Assembly (NCBI GenBank): GCA_032622095.1
Contig: CP136063.1
Location: 120,610,723-120,674,722 of the forward strand
Length of the DNA stretch: 64,000 nucleotides
Source of the DNA: Siphonodentalium dalli
Lineage: Eukaryota; Mollusca; Scaphopoda; Gadilida; Siphonodentaliidae
Direction of reading: 5' to 3'
This document shows, one piece after another, positions 52,230-63,741 of this stretch. Position numbers and translations under genes: made by a program. The number at the start of each line of letters is the position of its first letter. The first letter of the stretch is position 1. The notes below the pieces were generated by a model. The model ran no database searches. It was given only the letters and a program-made list of their open reading frames with translations, and was not told the DNA's origin.

Positions 52230-54662
52230 TACGGCAGCATGGAACCGCCACGATCGTTTATTTTTTCAGAAATCTTAATCTGTTTAAACAGATAGTAATC
52301 TGTTTATTAACAGATTATGATTTCTGAAATGAAAGTGTCAATGACACTGTAGCTCAACTTGGAAAGGGAATAATTTAATGTATTACCGGGTACAGTCAAT
52401 GGAGCGATTAGGAATGTGGAAAGTTGAATGTCTAATACTAGTTTATAGACATGAAGAGAAAACTAAAATCCAAGATGGCTGCTGGCGGCCATGTTTTCGG
52501 CCGAATGACCCCAAAATGAGTCGTTCCCATCTACATGTCATCGTTAACATCCATGACAAATTTTATGACGTTCAGACTAAAGATACGACCTGTAGCCCAT
52601 GCTAAAGAATTTAGTCATACAAAGAGTAAAATCCAAGATGGCTGCTGGCGGCCATGTTTTTTGGCCAAATGACCCCAAAATTACTCGTTCCCATCTACAT
52701 GTCAATATTGACATCCATGACAAATTTCATGATGATCAGACGAACAGTACGACCTGTGGCCCATGCTAATGGATTAAATTTTGAAATCCAAGATGGCCGC
52801 TGGCGGCCATGTTTTTTGTCCGAATGACCCCAAAATGACTCGTTCCCATTTACATTCCAATTTCAACAGCCATGACAAATTTTCTGATGATCAGACTAAA
52901 GGTACGACCTGTAGCCGTGCTAAAGGATTTAGTCATACAAAGAGTAAAATCCAAGATGGCTGCTGGCGGCCATGTTTTTGGGCCAAATGACCCCAAAATT
53001 ACTCGTTCCCATTTACATTCCAATTTCAACAGCCATGACAAATTTTCTGATGATCAGACTAAAGGTACGACCTGTAGCCGTGCTAAAGGATTTAGTCATA
53101 CAAAGAGTAAAATCCAAGATGGCTGCTGGCGGCCATGTTTTTGGGCCAAATGACCCCAAAATTACTCGTTCCCATTTACATTCCAATTTCAACAGCCATG
53201 ACAAATTTTCTGATGATCAGACTAAAGGTACGACCTGTAGCCGTGCTAAAGGATTTAGTCATACAAAGAGTAAAATCCAAGATGGCTGCTGGCGGCCATG
53301 TTTTTGGGCCAAATGACTCCAAAATTACTCGTTCCCATCTACATGTCAATATTAACATCCATGACAAATTTTATGATGATCGGACTAAAGGTACGACCTG
53401 TAGCCCGTGCTAAAGGATTTAGTCATACAAAGAGTGAAATCAAAGATGCCTGCTGGCGGCCATGTTTTTTGGCCGAATGACCCCAAAATGACTCGTTCCC
53501 ATCTACATGTCAGTATTAACATTCTTGACAAATTTTATGATGATCAGACTGAAAGTACGACCTGTAGCCCGTGCTAAAGGATTTAGTCATACAAAGAGTA
53601 AAATCAAAGATGCCTGCTGGCGGCCATTTTTTTGGGCCAAATGACCCCAAAATTACTCGTTCCCATCTACATGTCATTATTAACATTCATGACAAATTTT
53701 ATGATGATCAGACTAAAGGTACGACCTGTAGCCCGTGCTAAAGGATTTAGTCATACAAAGAGTAAAATCCAAGATGGCTGCTGGCGGCCATGTTTTTGGG
53801 TCAAATGACCCCAAAATTACTCGTTCCCATCTACATGTCAATATTAACATCCCTGACAAATTTCATGATGATCAGACGAACAGTACGACCTGTGGCCCGT
53901 GCTAATGGATTGAATTTTGAAATCCAAGATGGCCGCTGGCGGCCATGTTTTTTGTCCGAATGACCCCAAAATGACTCGTTCCCATCTACATTGCAATTTC
54001 AACAGCCATGACAAATTTTATGATGATCAGACTAAAGGTACGACCTGTAGCCCGTGCTAAAGGATTTAGTCATACAAAGAGTGAAATCAAAGATGCCTGC
54101 TGGCGGCCATGTTTTTTGGCCGAATGACCCCAAAATGACTCGTTCCCATCTACATGTCATTATTAATATTCTTGACAAATTTTATGATGATCAGACTAAA
54201 AGTACGACCTGTAGCCCGTGCTAAAGAATTTAGTCATACAAAGAGTAAAATCCAAGATGGCTGCTGGCGGCCATGTTTTTGACAAATGACCCCAAAATTA
54301 CTCGTTCCCATCTACATGTCAATATTAACATCCATGACAAATTTCATGACAATCAGACAAACAGTACGCCCTGTAGCCCGTGCTAATGGATTGAATTTTG
54401 AAATGCAAGATGGCCACTGGCGGCCATGTTTTTTTACCGAATGACCCCAAAATGAATTATTCTAGTCTAAATGTTGATGTCAACAGCTACGACAAATTTC
54501 CTAATGATCCGATCAAAGGTACGACCTGTAGACTGCATTGTTGACGCCTTACGCACACACGCGCACACAGACGATGGACGACAAAGCCATGGCAATAGCT
54601 CAAACTTTACAAAGTAAAGTTGAGCTAAAAATAAACGATCGTGGCGGTTCCACGCTGCCGTA
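52230..54662. mobile_element. Inverted-repeat element with thirteen ~163-bp cores and 6-bp TSD
   Basis: 36-bp inverted ends with one mismatch: TACGGCAGCATGGAACCGCC and on to CACGATCGTTTATTTTT at 52230-52265, inverted at 54627-54662. TGTACC flanks both sides (52224-52229, 54663-54668). The interior is a tandem array with about 13 starts of CCAAGATGGC or a variant (from about 52469 to 54407), spacing mostly 163 bp. A CA microsatellite and GCCATGGCAATAGCTCAAA follow. No transposase. The core also occurs at 33581-34080 without these ends. Confidence 0.75.
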
Positions 54663-54668
54663 TGTACC

Positions 54669-55371
54669 AGCTTAACAATTAAGTAGTTTTCTGTATAGGT
54701 TCATCAACAATTTCCACCTCCTGACATAGCTCAGGCTTGTAAACCCCTTGGATTATCAAACAAACCATTTAATTGTTCTAACTAATAATGCGATTCTGAA
54801 TTGCTGGACAAACAGCTGGCATCAAAAGAAATACCGAGTGGAACCCATCTTCATGTTTTAAGAGGTACAGTGTAGTACTATGCAGAGTTAAGTGCAAGTT
54901 GAAGCAACTGGAGGATGTCTGCACTGGTGACACAGAGATTTTGTGTAAACAAATTAGTGGGTCCTGTATACTCATTTTAATAATGGACATCAGATAACAG
55001 CTCCAATTGTTACCCAATAGTAGAGTTTTACTTCGTAAATCATTGGGATTTAGAATTAACTGGTTAACCCCAAATTCGCGTTAGTAACGCCACAACGAAC
55101 TGTTGCCCGCCCTGAATGAACTATTGTCCGGTTTGCAATCACGGTCAGCTTTTGTAACGTCACGAGTGAACTGTTGCCTGGCTCCGAGCGAACTATTGAC
55201 TGGCCCGAACGAACTGTTACATGGTTTGCAATTTCCGTGATGAATATTTCCGGAAATTTCCGGTTTCTTTTTTAAAGTATACCGGATTTCCGCATTGTCA
55301 CTGTCACGCTCGAAAAACAACACAATTATTTTGAATGAATGATTATATACAAGTAAATGTATTGGGTAACA
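54669..55371. other. Intergenic, with repeated GAACTGTTGCC-type motifs
   Basis: Between 55093 and 55220 the motif GAACTGTTGCC or variants (GAACTATTGTCC, GAACTATTGACT, GAACTGTTACAT) occurs five times at 25-55 bp spacing. No gene recognised. Confidence 0.45.
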
Positions 55372-55550
55372 AAGCAATTATTTCATGTGTCTTTTGGGAA
55401 CAGGCAAAAGTGTTGTCCCTCGGTACCAGGAATGACTATCGAACTGTTGCCCTCGGCCTTCGGCCTTGGGCAACAGTTCGATAGTCCTTCCTGATACCTC
55501 GGGGACAACAATTTTGATTGTTCCCAAAAAGACACATGAAATAATTGCTT
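55372..55550. mobile_element. Foldback MITE, ~180 bp
   Basis: AAGCAATTATTTCATGTGTC at the left is mirrored by GACACATGAAATAATTGCTT at the right. Pairing continues to the centre GGCCTTCGGCC through TATCGAACTGTTGCCC. Confidence 0.85.
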
Positions 55551-56483
55551 ACTGTTGCAAAATGAGCTTTTTTAACTAACAGTTGACTAAATATGCATGT
55601 CAATGATATTGAAGCTCAAGTTGACTTTTATCAATTAAATTACTGCAGGGTGTGCAAATATTTTCAGCGTGTTCTTTGCAACAAAAAATTAAAGAAAAGT
55701 AACTACTTTTTGTTAGTTTTCATGATGATTGGATGAGAATCTATGTAGTTATATATACTATCTGGAAAACAAGTACAGACTCTCAAGAAAACTCAAATTC
55801 TATGTTGGGGTACCTGTTTAGAATGGGATTAATTCCGACATTTGGAAAGTTTGAGGTATCAATATGCAATTGGAAAATACCAACTCAAGAGAGGGAGGGG
55901 TGCAAAAGTCTCCTGTTTTTGAGAGTTTCAGAATTATAGCCTTCAAGTTGGGTAGGGAGGGCAATCAGTTAAAAATTAAAAACAGCCACATTCCCCCACA
56001 AGACAATCTAGCTATAGCCATGTTCATGGTAATCCCCCGCCAACTGTTTTTGATGCCTCAACTCAAATATTGTTGGCTTTTACAGCCGATTCAAGGATAA
56101 TGGTCACTTCGTTCAAACTAATTGAGCTATTAAAACTTCAATCTTCAGAACTGAGTGCAGGTCAATATATTTACAAGTGCAGGTTACCATTTAGGTGCGA
56201 GTCAGTGCGCTATTTGTCAAGAGAGTGTAAAAGTGTACACGAGTCTAACGTAAATGAATGTGTATCTCCCAAATCTGTGTTCACACGTCAGAGTGGACAT
56301 AGCCGCTTCCAGCCAGCGACCATTGAGGAAGTACTCAATTGACATAATAGCGCACTGGTGTACTCTCTCTGGGTTACTGGGGAGAAGTCATAAGATGGAC
56401 TCAGTTCTTCAAGATCAAGTTGATGACTCTTGAGAAGCATGACAATTATTCATATATATATTATTCACTCTTATAAAGATGTA
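55551..56483. other. Intergenic, nothing recognised
   Basis: Frames of 68-90 codons (55733-56342) show no recognisable domain, and no start or splice context supports them. Confidence 0.4.
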
Positions 56484-56928
56484 TGAGTTTAGTGTGCCTG
56501 TCATTTGCAGAATCAGGTCCCCAGAGGGTGAAATTAGTGACGCTATCCCACAGTTGGCTAGCATCACTAAATTCACCCTCAGGGGACCTCATTCTGCTTA
56601 GGCCTCATCTTATCTGGAAAGTTTCTTTATTATCAAATTTCTGTAGAAACTTCTTCATATAGATTCTATTTCTTTTACAGTTGAGTTTCTCTATATCCCC
56701 CAAATTGGCAGACGACATTGCATAATCGAGGTTCCAAACGGGTGTACATCACAATATTGACCATTTGGGAACTTCAATCTGAGTCTATGTTGTCGCATAG
56801 CAGATGAGTTTATGCAGAATGAGGTCCCCATAGGGTGAATTTGGTGATGCTAGCCCACTGTGCGGGATAGCGTCACTAAATTCACCTTCTGGGGACCTCA
56901 TTCCACAAATGACACACACTTAATTCAG
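56484..56928. mobile_element. Compound foldback element with two hairpins
   Basis: Two hairpins (56517-56590 and 56827-56900) are built on GGTCCCCAGAGGGTGAA / TTCACCCTCAGGGGACC and variants. The outer arms AGTGTGCCTGTCATTTGCAG and CCACAAATGACACACACTT are also inverted relative to each other. Confidence 0.7.
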
Positions 56929-57016
56929 GCTTGATTGTGTTCTTAAGTTCAGAAAATCAAACTGGTGAGTGAGTATATCCAGGCACTTCGGCCTAATTTA
57001 AAGAATGTAGTATTCA

Positions 57017-58046
57017 TCTATTATATATTTTGAAAGATCTGTGTGTGTGTGTGTGTGTGTGTGTCTGTGTGTGTGTGTGTAATCGATGAACTCAAAAACG
57101 ACCGACCCGATTTCGATGAAACTTGGTACGTGGGGGTATTTTCGGCCGGGGGTTAACATAGGCCTATTGATTTGCCCGTGCGACGTGACCTTGACCATCA
57201 AAACTCATATCTCGGGATCCGCAGTGCTATCACGCCGGATTTAGCACTGCGATGCAGGGAGGATAACTCTATATTCATACGTCGACGAACGTTAGCAATT
57301 ACTCATCGTGTATTTTTCCCAAAATTATAACATTTACAATATATATTGTCAATTTGCAGGCTATTAAAAATCGTGCATCTATCCCAAAATATATCATTTA
57401 TTACAATTTCTGATATATAAATTTTGTTACAGCTAATATTCTTAGGTCTATTGTCGATAGATTTATTTTTTGTATATTCACACCACGCATAGGCTCAAGC
57501 TGTTTACATTTACCCCGCGGGTCTGGAATCTCATCCAAGAATCCATTTAGCTGAAATGATACTTCGTTGTTGCGAAATGGAATCTACCGGTGGCCCCAAG
57601 CCGTCAATGTCAACAACATCGAAATTGTTCAACTTTGACTGCGAGAAAATAATTAGTTAAAATTTACCACACAATGCTAATTTATCTTTACGTTGAAGCT
57701 TGATAATTAATGAGCGTGTGTATATGAGGCGCGTTTACATACTTTAGTGGAAATCAAATCGGGTAAAACTGGCGGATTTTTACGGACGAAATTTGATACA
57801 TAGGGTATCTCGGTATCCGCTGGGCCGATTTCCCGGTATCCGCTTGCCCAATTTCCACCATTTTTGGGGTGTTGGTGTTGGAAAATTGCCAGACGGATTT
57901 TGACAAAATTTGATACTTAGTGGACCATAGTGGTAATTGTTTCCAGGGAGTGTTTTGGACGGGTCAAATCGTGACCCCACCTGACCTTGACCTTCAAAAT
58001 GGTCAATTCAATGTCAAAGCCCGGACGAAGTCGGGTCACCTTCTAG
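57017..58046 (+). mobile_element. Helitron, non-autonomous, 1030 bp
   Basis: Starts TCTATTATATATTTTG after host A (57016). A TG microsatellite lies close to the left end. It finishes with the hairpin CCCGGACGAAGTCGGG (58020-58035), a short spacer and CTAG at 58043-58046 before host T. TC...CTAG ends, a subterminal hairpin and A/T insertion without duplication are the Helitron hallmarks. It shares GGACGGGT.AAAT.GTGACCCC and GACCTTGACCTT with 1090-1968. Confidence 0.8.
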
Positions 58047-58658
58047 TCTAATATATTACCAAAAATTCTGTCAGACAGAGTTGCGGCATATAATTTAGAT
58101 CAATGACATAAAATGTTGTTAATTTGGATATAAAATTTATGGAAGCATCTACTTTATAATCTATTCCCATCCGATCACCCCCAGTGGAGCGTTCCACATC
58201 ACATTAAAGGGAGATGGCTTGTTTGGACTTATTAATGGTCCTGTTTTGATAATTAAAACTGATCATGGATGTGACAAAACTGAGAATTGATAAGTATAAT
58301 TTGAGGTTCCAAATCACCGATAAGCTTTAGAGATCTATATTCTATGGGTTGATATTGAAAACAGTAACTTTTCAATTTGAGTGCATGGTCAAGATCCACC
58401 TGTAATTTGTTTTCAAATCACTGGAAATTTAATAACAGCGAACTATCAGACGAGGGGCATCTGAGGCAGCAATGCAAAACAAACTGATTTATGAATGGAG
58501 TGTCAAAGGAATGAACCTATATTTCCAGTCTTCATAGTCTTCATAAGTTTATATAGAACTTGGGAAGAAGCATTCTCATTAGTATGCTTTAACACATTCA
58601 CTTCTGAATGGATTTAGGGCCCTGCAAATCAATTGGAAATTATTTGCTGCCCTGAGTC
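58047..58658. other. Intergenic, nothing recognised
   Basis: AT-rich sequence without supported features, ending at the left boundary of the DIRS element. Confidence 0.4.
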
Positions 58659-58680
58659 AAATTTTATATCATAAATTAGG

Positions 58681-58883
58681 TACTCACCTGATATAATTTG
58701 TTCTGGATATTTATCCCTAGCGCCCACTATCGCCTAGCTTAATATTTACATATAAAACGGCATTCCGAAATTTCGTTTCGGCTTGCAGTTGTAACTTTTA
58801 ATTTCGTTTCGTAATTCCGTACGCATGTACTTTGTGTTAACCCTCAATCTGCCTCTATTTCTTCTAGGCGCTTGCCACGGAAA
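58681..58883 (+). repeat. DIRS left inverted terminal repeat
   Basis: About 200 bp, from TACTCACCTGATATAATTTG to CTTGCCACGGAAA. It pairs with 63539-63741 at about 95% by eye. The outermost 22 bp (58659-58680) are unique to the left end and are copied only in the internal complementary region. Confidence 0.92.
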
Positions 58884-58925
58884 CATCGCAATTATACTCG
58901 CTCCTGTTTTTTCTTTTTCTGAGAT

Positions 58926-60311
58926 ATGTCGGAGTCAAACGCTCCCGACTCACCTGTTGACGAGGAAACTATACGTCCTCGCGGTCACAGGAACGATATC
59001 TATGATCAATTGCGAAAAGAATTCTCTGATGAATTTTAAAAAATGCGAGACGAATTTTTTCGCAAAAATACTTCAGCTTCTGTGGAAGCAACGGAGGTTC
59101 AGGCGGCTGGCTCAGGGCCTCAAACAACTTCCAAACATACGAGTCGCTCGTCAGGTCGACGGAACAAGCGACTTTGTCCTGATACCCATGCTGCCGGTAG
59201 TTCTTCTTCTGAACTAGACGACAATGTGTCACTGGTATGTAGCCAAACTATTCATGTGGACAATGTGAATGACATTCATGATTCTGACGTGGAGGACATA
59301 ACTTTGCCTCTCCCAGTGGCTCCTGCGGAGCAAATTTCTGTACAAAAAGGCCTTTTGGAACTGTTTGGCGAAGATGCCTTAACCAAAACACAGGATGTTC
59401 AGCAAGGTCTTTTGCTTGATCGGACACAGAATATGGTGTTACAGCAGACATGGCGGTCAGAAAAACCCCAGCATGTCAGTGCTTTCCCGGAGAGAACTTA
59501 CACCGAATTTCCAATTCATACTGACAGTGAACAGTTCTTAGCCGTTCCTTCCATGGAAGACCTTGTGAAGCGGTGTGTCTTAAAGCAGCACAATAAACCC
59601 ATCACCAAGGATCTCAAGGGTCTCATCGGCATGCCTTATAAGCCAATTGAAATGATGGCATTCAAAGGTCACTGTTCTGCTCATGCCGGTATAGCCATCA
59701 CATGTTATTTGCAACAAGCTTTGGCCAAAACTCTGACGGAGCTCAACAAAGAGGAACCGGATACAGACGTTCTATCTACCCTTATTCGCGATACGTTCGC
59801 CATGTCCACTCGGATTCTCGATCAATTTGGTCGCTGTGGCGTTTTCCACCATCTAATCAGACGTCAGTCCACTCTCACTGACTCTGGTCTGTGGAAAGTG
59901 GATGAAGGTCGGGACCTTTTTCATATGCCTCTGTCTCGTGATGGCATTTTTGGTCCAGAGTTGGAAACTCGCTTGAAGGATCGTAAAGAACGCTCGAAGG
60001 CCTTAGATGAACTCTTTCATGATACCACTCATACCGGTCCCAAACCCAAAGGTGTGAAAAGGCCAGCAGCTAGTGCTAGTACCAACTCAGCTCCCGGGGC
60101 ACCTCGTCCCCTGAAATGACCATTTGTTCCCACATCTGATTTTCAAGGGCACAGATCTCCACTGGACAATGTCGGTGGTGGTCCTTCTTCCAGTTCTACT
60201 GGAAGTTCTTTTCGTGGCTACAATACTCAGTGACAATCGAGCACAGCACCAACCACGAAATTCAAAATTCCGAAGAGAGGCAACCAGCGGGGCAGAGGCA
60301 ACCGCAGTTGA
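58926..60311 (+). pseudogene. DIRS gag-like gene, interrupted by three in-frame stops
   Basis: The frame opens at ATG 58926 (MSESNAPDSPVDEE) and runs to TGA at 60309-60311. It is broken by TAA at 59037-59039, TGA at 60117-60119 and TGA at 60231-60233. The largest intact part is 59043-60119 (358 codons). It begins with a charged coiled-coil-like start, has a Ser/Thr-rich stretch, then a conserved-looking core (SMEDLVKRCVLKQ, LKGLIGMPYKPIEMMAFKGH) similar to DIRS nucleocapsid-type proteins as I know them. Past the second stop the same frame stays Gly/Ser-rich and ends basic (KIPKRGNQRGRGNRS), as expected for an RNA-binding gag tail. This is why I extend it. Function: packaging of element RNA. 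Confidence 0.75.
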
Positions 60312-60315
60312 CTAC

Positions 60316-62401
60316 ATGATGGTGAGTACATTACCTACAATTCCTTATCCCGATGTTCTGGTGGGGGGACGTTTTCAAACTTTTGTTCCTCGCTGGCAAC
60401 AAATAACATCTGACCCATGGACTCTGGAAGTCATCAGCAACAGGTACGGATTCAATTTTGTGACACTGCCACCGTTTCGGGGCATCACCGTGACCAAGGT
60501 CAACCAAACACAGCATGCTCTGTTAGACACGGCCATTAAAAATCTTTTGGAATTAAACGCTATCGAACGTGTTCCCCCCGAATTAACTCAGGCCGGTTTT
60601 TACAGTACGCTGTTTCTGGTCCGCAAGAAAAATGGGGACTATCGTCCAGTTTTAAACCTCAAAACTTTAAACCTTTATATAAAAAAGGAACACTTCCAAA
60701 TGGAAACTCTCGCCACAACTTTGGACATGGTTCAAAAGGGCGATTGGGCTTTTACGGCAGACATTCAAAATGCTTATTTTCACCTTGCAGTCTGGGAAGG
60801 TCACCGCAAATATCTACGGTTTTGCGTGGGGGACACCCATCAAATTTATCAATTCTGATCTCTCGTGTTTGGTCACACGGCGGCACCACGAGTGTACACC
60901 AAGGTGGTCCGCCAAGTTGTAGGCCATCTTCGAGGCCTCGGTCTCCGACTGATGGTCTATATCGACGACTGGTTATGTCTGAATCAATCCCCAGTGGAAC
61001 TACTTCATCACCGATCAATAGTTTTACAAACCCTGATCAACCTGGGATTTTTAATCAACACCGAAAAATCCAATCTAGCTCCCACCCAAAATTTCACTTA
61101 TTTGGGGGCAGCACTCAGCATGGATCTTGGAATGGTGAAGCCATGCGTAGACCGTTTAGAAACCATCAACAAAGCTGTACAACTTCTTCTAGAGAGTTCC
61201 CAGAGTCCAGCCAGGACCTATCTCCATCTCCTGGGTCTAATTGCCTCTTGTCTAACCTTGATTCCGAATGCTCGGTTATTTATGAGGCCACTCCAACATT
61301 ACCTCTTGGAGCATTGGCGACCTTCCTGTCAAAATTTCGACCAACAAATAGCATGTTCACGGTTGCTCATTCCTCATCTACGCTGGTGGCAACAAACAGC
61401 CAACACAGCTCGGGGTCAATCAGTAGTACCCGCCCAAACTTCAGTCACGATCACAAGCGATGCGAGTTTGAAAGGGTGGGGGCGCATTTCGGGAATCTGA
61501 ATGCACAAGGGACCTGGTCTTCCGAAGATTCAACCCTCCACATCAACAACCTGGAAATGAGGGCTGTTTACCTCGGTCTTCAGCATTTCTCTGCGCTAAT
61601 CCGCAAAAAGTGTGTTCTCCTTCGCACCGACAACAACACTGTCGTGCTATATTTAAACAAGCAGGGGGGGGGGGGGGGGGGGGGGCGCGTTCGCCGACCC
61701 TATCTCGTCTAGCTCAAGAGATATGGCACTACGCTCTGTCCAAGGGCATGACTATCCAGGCATTACACATAGCCGGAATTCTCAATGTACAAGCAGATAT
61801 TCTGAGCCGACATTCAATCAGGGACACGGAATGGGAGTTAGCTGCCCCAGTATTAGCCAGGGTGTTTCATCTATGGGGTCGCCCCAACATAGACCTTTTT
61901 GCCAGTCACATGAACAAAAAACTACCGGTCTTCTGCACATGGCATCATCATTACCAGGCATACGCAACGGATGCGTTGTCTCTGGATTGGAATCAAATGT
62001 TCGCGTATGCGTTTCCGCCTATTCCGATCATGAGCAGAGTCTTGAGTCATTTTCAGAAATATCATTGCGAGATAATTCTAATAGCTCCACAATGGCCGAC
62101 ACAACCGTGGTATCCAATTCTTCTTGATTACCTGATCGACCTGCCGATCCGATTTCCACTGGAGACGGGGTTATTAACTCAACATCGAGGTTTTGTCCAT
62201 CATCCCAATCTCCAAATGACACATCTAACTGCTTGGCATCTTTCGACTTGCGCCTCAAAATGCAAGGCTTTTCAGAAAACTCTCGAAAGTTGGTCGTTGC
62301 CTCCTGGCGACCCGGTACGCGTCGGGATTACAACTGTAAGTTCCGACAATTCCATCGCTGGTGTCAAAAACGGAAAATTAATACCTATTCAGCTACTATA
62401 A
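60316..62401 (+). pseudogene. DIRS reverse transcriptase / RNase H, one stop and two frame changes
   Basis: Starts at the double ATG 60316/60319, 4 nt after the gag stop, in another frame. RT motifs: VRKKNGDYRPVLNLKTLN, FTADIQNAYFHL (catalytic Asp of motif A), and VYIDDWL near 60955-60975 (motif C, YIDD). A TGA at 60856-60858 interrupts between them. RNase H follows: TITSDASLKGWG with its Asp, then a one-base loss in a G run near 61483, LEMRAVYLG (Glu) and LRTDNN (Asp). A second frame change occurs at the G22 run 61664-61685, after which come HIAGILNVQADILSR (Asp) and a conserved distal segment (IDLFASHMNKK, DALSLDW, APQWPTQPW). The end overlaps the recombinase start. Confidence 0.88.
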
Positions 62402-63228
62402 CTGAATGTGCCGATTTTCTGGCTGGCTTATTTCATGAGAACTTACAATACCGCACCATTTCTGGATACAGATCCATGTTATCAACAATGTTACCACCAG
62501 TTGACAATTGCGTTATTGGGCAACATCCTAACATTATCAGAATGCTCAAGGGAATATTCAATTCCCGTCCACCTACTCGTAAATTAATTCCGGGTTGGGA
62601 ACTTCCGTTGGTATTAAAAATGCTCCAACATCCGCCTTTCGAAACACTTGACAAGTCTTCTTTGCAATATCTAACTTGGAAGACTCTGTTCCTCATTGCA
62701 ATCACAACTTTCAAACGTTGTGGGGACAATAAATCACTTGGTACGGGTCCCGAGGCAATGCAAATACAACAAAAGGGTATTCAGTTCATACGACGGGGAC
62801 TTGCTAAACAAGATCGGATTAATCATAGAAACCCGATAATTTTTGTACCTGCATTCATGGACAATGAACTATTGGATCCTCGACGGACCATTTTAGCTTA
62901 TTTGCACCGAACTAAGACATGGAGGTCACTAGCATCTGAGGACAATTCTTTGTTTTTGTCCATTAATAGACCCCATAAGCCTGTTTCATCTCAGACAATT
63001 TCTGGGTGGATTGTTAGCACAATTAAAAAGGCTTACTCTTCTCTTTCCAGCAAACCTATTGACCAGTGTGTGAGAGGGCATTCCACACGAGCAGTCGGGC
63101 CTTCATGGGCTCTTTACAAGGGCGTTCCTTTGTCTCAAATTCTAGAGAGTGCTGATTGGAAGGATCCATCCACTTTCATAAACTTTTATCTTCATGATGT
63201 GAGAGCATCCATCTTGGAAGATGCATGA
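62233..63228 (+). CDS. DIRS tyrosine recombinase (open, 331 aa)
   Basis: Integrates the circular cDNA of the element by site-specific recombination, in place of a DDE integrase. The N-terminal SAM-like region (WRPGTRRDY..KFRQFHRWC) is followed by the catalytic fold. The four-residue set is visible: Arg162 in FKRCGD, His283-x-x-Arg286 in RGHSTR, Trp309 in SADW and Tyr319 in FINFYL, with the spacing normal for the family. The frame overlaps the last 169 nt of the RT frame in another register, as in other DIRS elements. No stop or frame change interrupts it, unlike gag and RT. The start is the first ATG of the frame; a further upstream in-frame non-ATG start cannot be excluded. Confidence 0.9.
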   Translation: MASFDLRLKMQGFSENSRKLVVASWRPGTRRDYNCKFRQFHRWCQKRKINTYSATITECADFLAGLFHENLQYRTISGYRSMLSTMLPPVDNCVIGQHPNIIRMLKGIFNSRPPTRKLIPGWELPLVLKMLQHPPFETLDKSSLQYLTWKTLFLIAITTFKRCGDNKSLGTGPEAMQIQQKGIQFIRRGLAKQDRINHRNPIIFVPAFMDNELLDPRRTILAYLHRTKTWRSLASEDNSLFLSINRPHKPVSSQTISGWIVSTIKKAYSSLSSKPIDQCVRGHSTRAVGPSWALYKGVPLSQILESADWKDPSTFINFYLHDVRASILEDA

Positions 63229-63393
63229 TTGTTATGACAGCAATATACCTGTGAAGGATTCACGGTTTTTCGTCTAGAAAAGACATTTGCAGTTTTGTAT
63301 AGAGTTGTGTAAAATATTGAACTCCACATGGGAATGAATCCCTGAAATGTGATCCTCGGATGCAGCCGGTAGCAGAGCTGTTCAATCAGAGGA

Positions 63394-63507
63394 ATATCCA
63401 GAACAAATTATATCAGGTGAGTACCTAATTTATGATATAAAATTTAACAATTTGATTTATCAAGTTATAATTTTATGAGTAAATTATACTCACCTGATAT
63501 AATTTGT
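63394..63507 (+). repeat. DIRS internal complementary region
   Basis: 63394-63445 is the exact reverse complement of the left end 58659-58710. 63437-63507 is the reverse complement of the right end (63721-63791) with one difference seen. The two overlap by 9 bp (ATAAAATTT). It is thus a copy of the circle junction and would allow completion of both termini during replication. Confidence 0.9.
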
Positions 63508-63538
63508 GATCCCCCCCACCACCCCTGCATCCTCAGTT

Positions 63539-63741
63539 TTTCCGTGGCAAGCGCCTAGGAAGAATTGAGGCAGATTGAGGGTTAACACAAAGTACATGCG
63601 TACGGAATTCCGAAACGAAATTAAAAGTTACAACTGCAAGCCGAAACAAAATTTCGGAATGCCGTTTTATATGTAAATATTAAGCTAGGCGATAGTGGGC
63701 GCTAGGGATAAATATCCAGAACAAATTATATCAGGTGAGTA
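63539..63741 (-). repeat. DIRS right inverted terminal repeat
   Basis: Reverse complement of 58681-58883 with a few differences (for example AGGAAGAATTGAGG against the left arm's CCTCTATTTCTTCT). The outer 50 bp (63742-63791) are unique to the right end. Confidence 0.92.

Noticed and set aside
52781-53480. Overlapping 60-114-codon frames
   Set aside because: Reading frames through the 163-bp tandem cores; the period is not a multiple of three, so the frame rotates.
59248-62729. Minus-strand frames within the DIRS element
   Set aside because: Shadows of gag, RT and recombinase frames with no family match.
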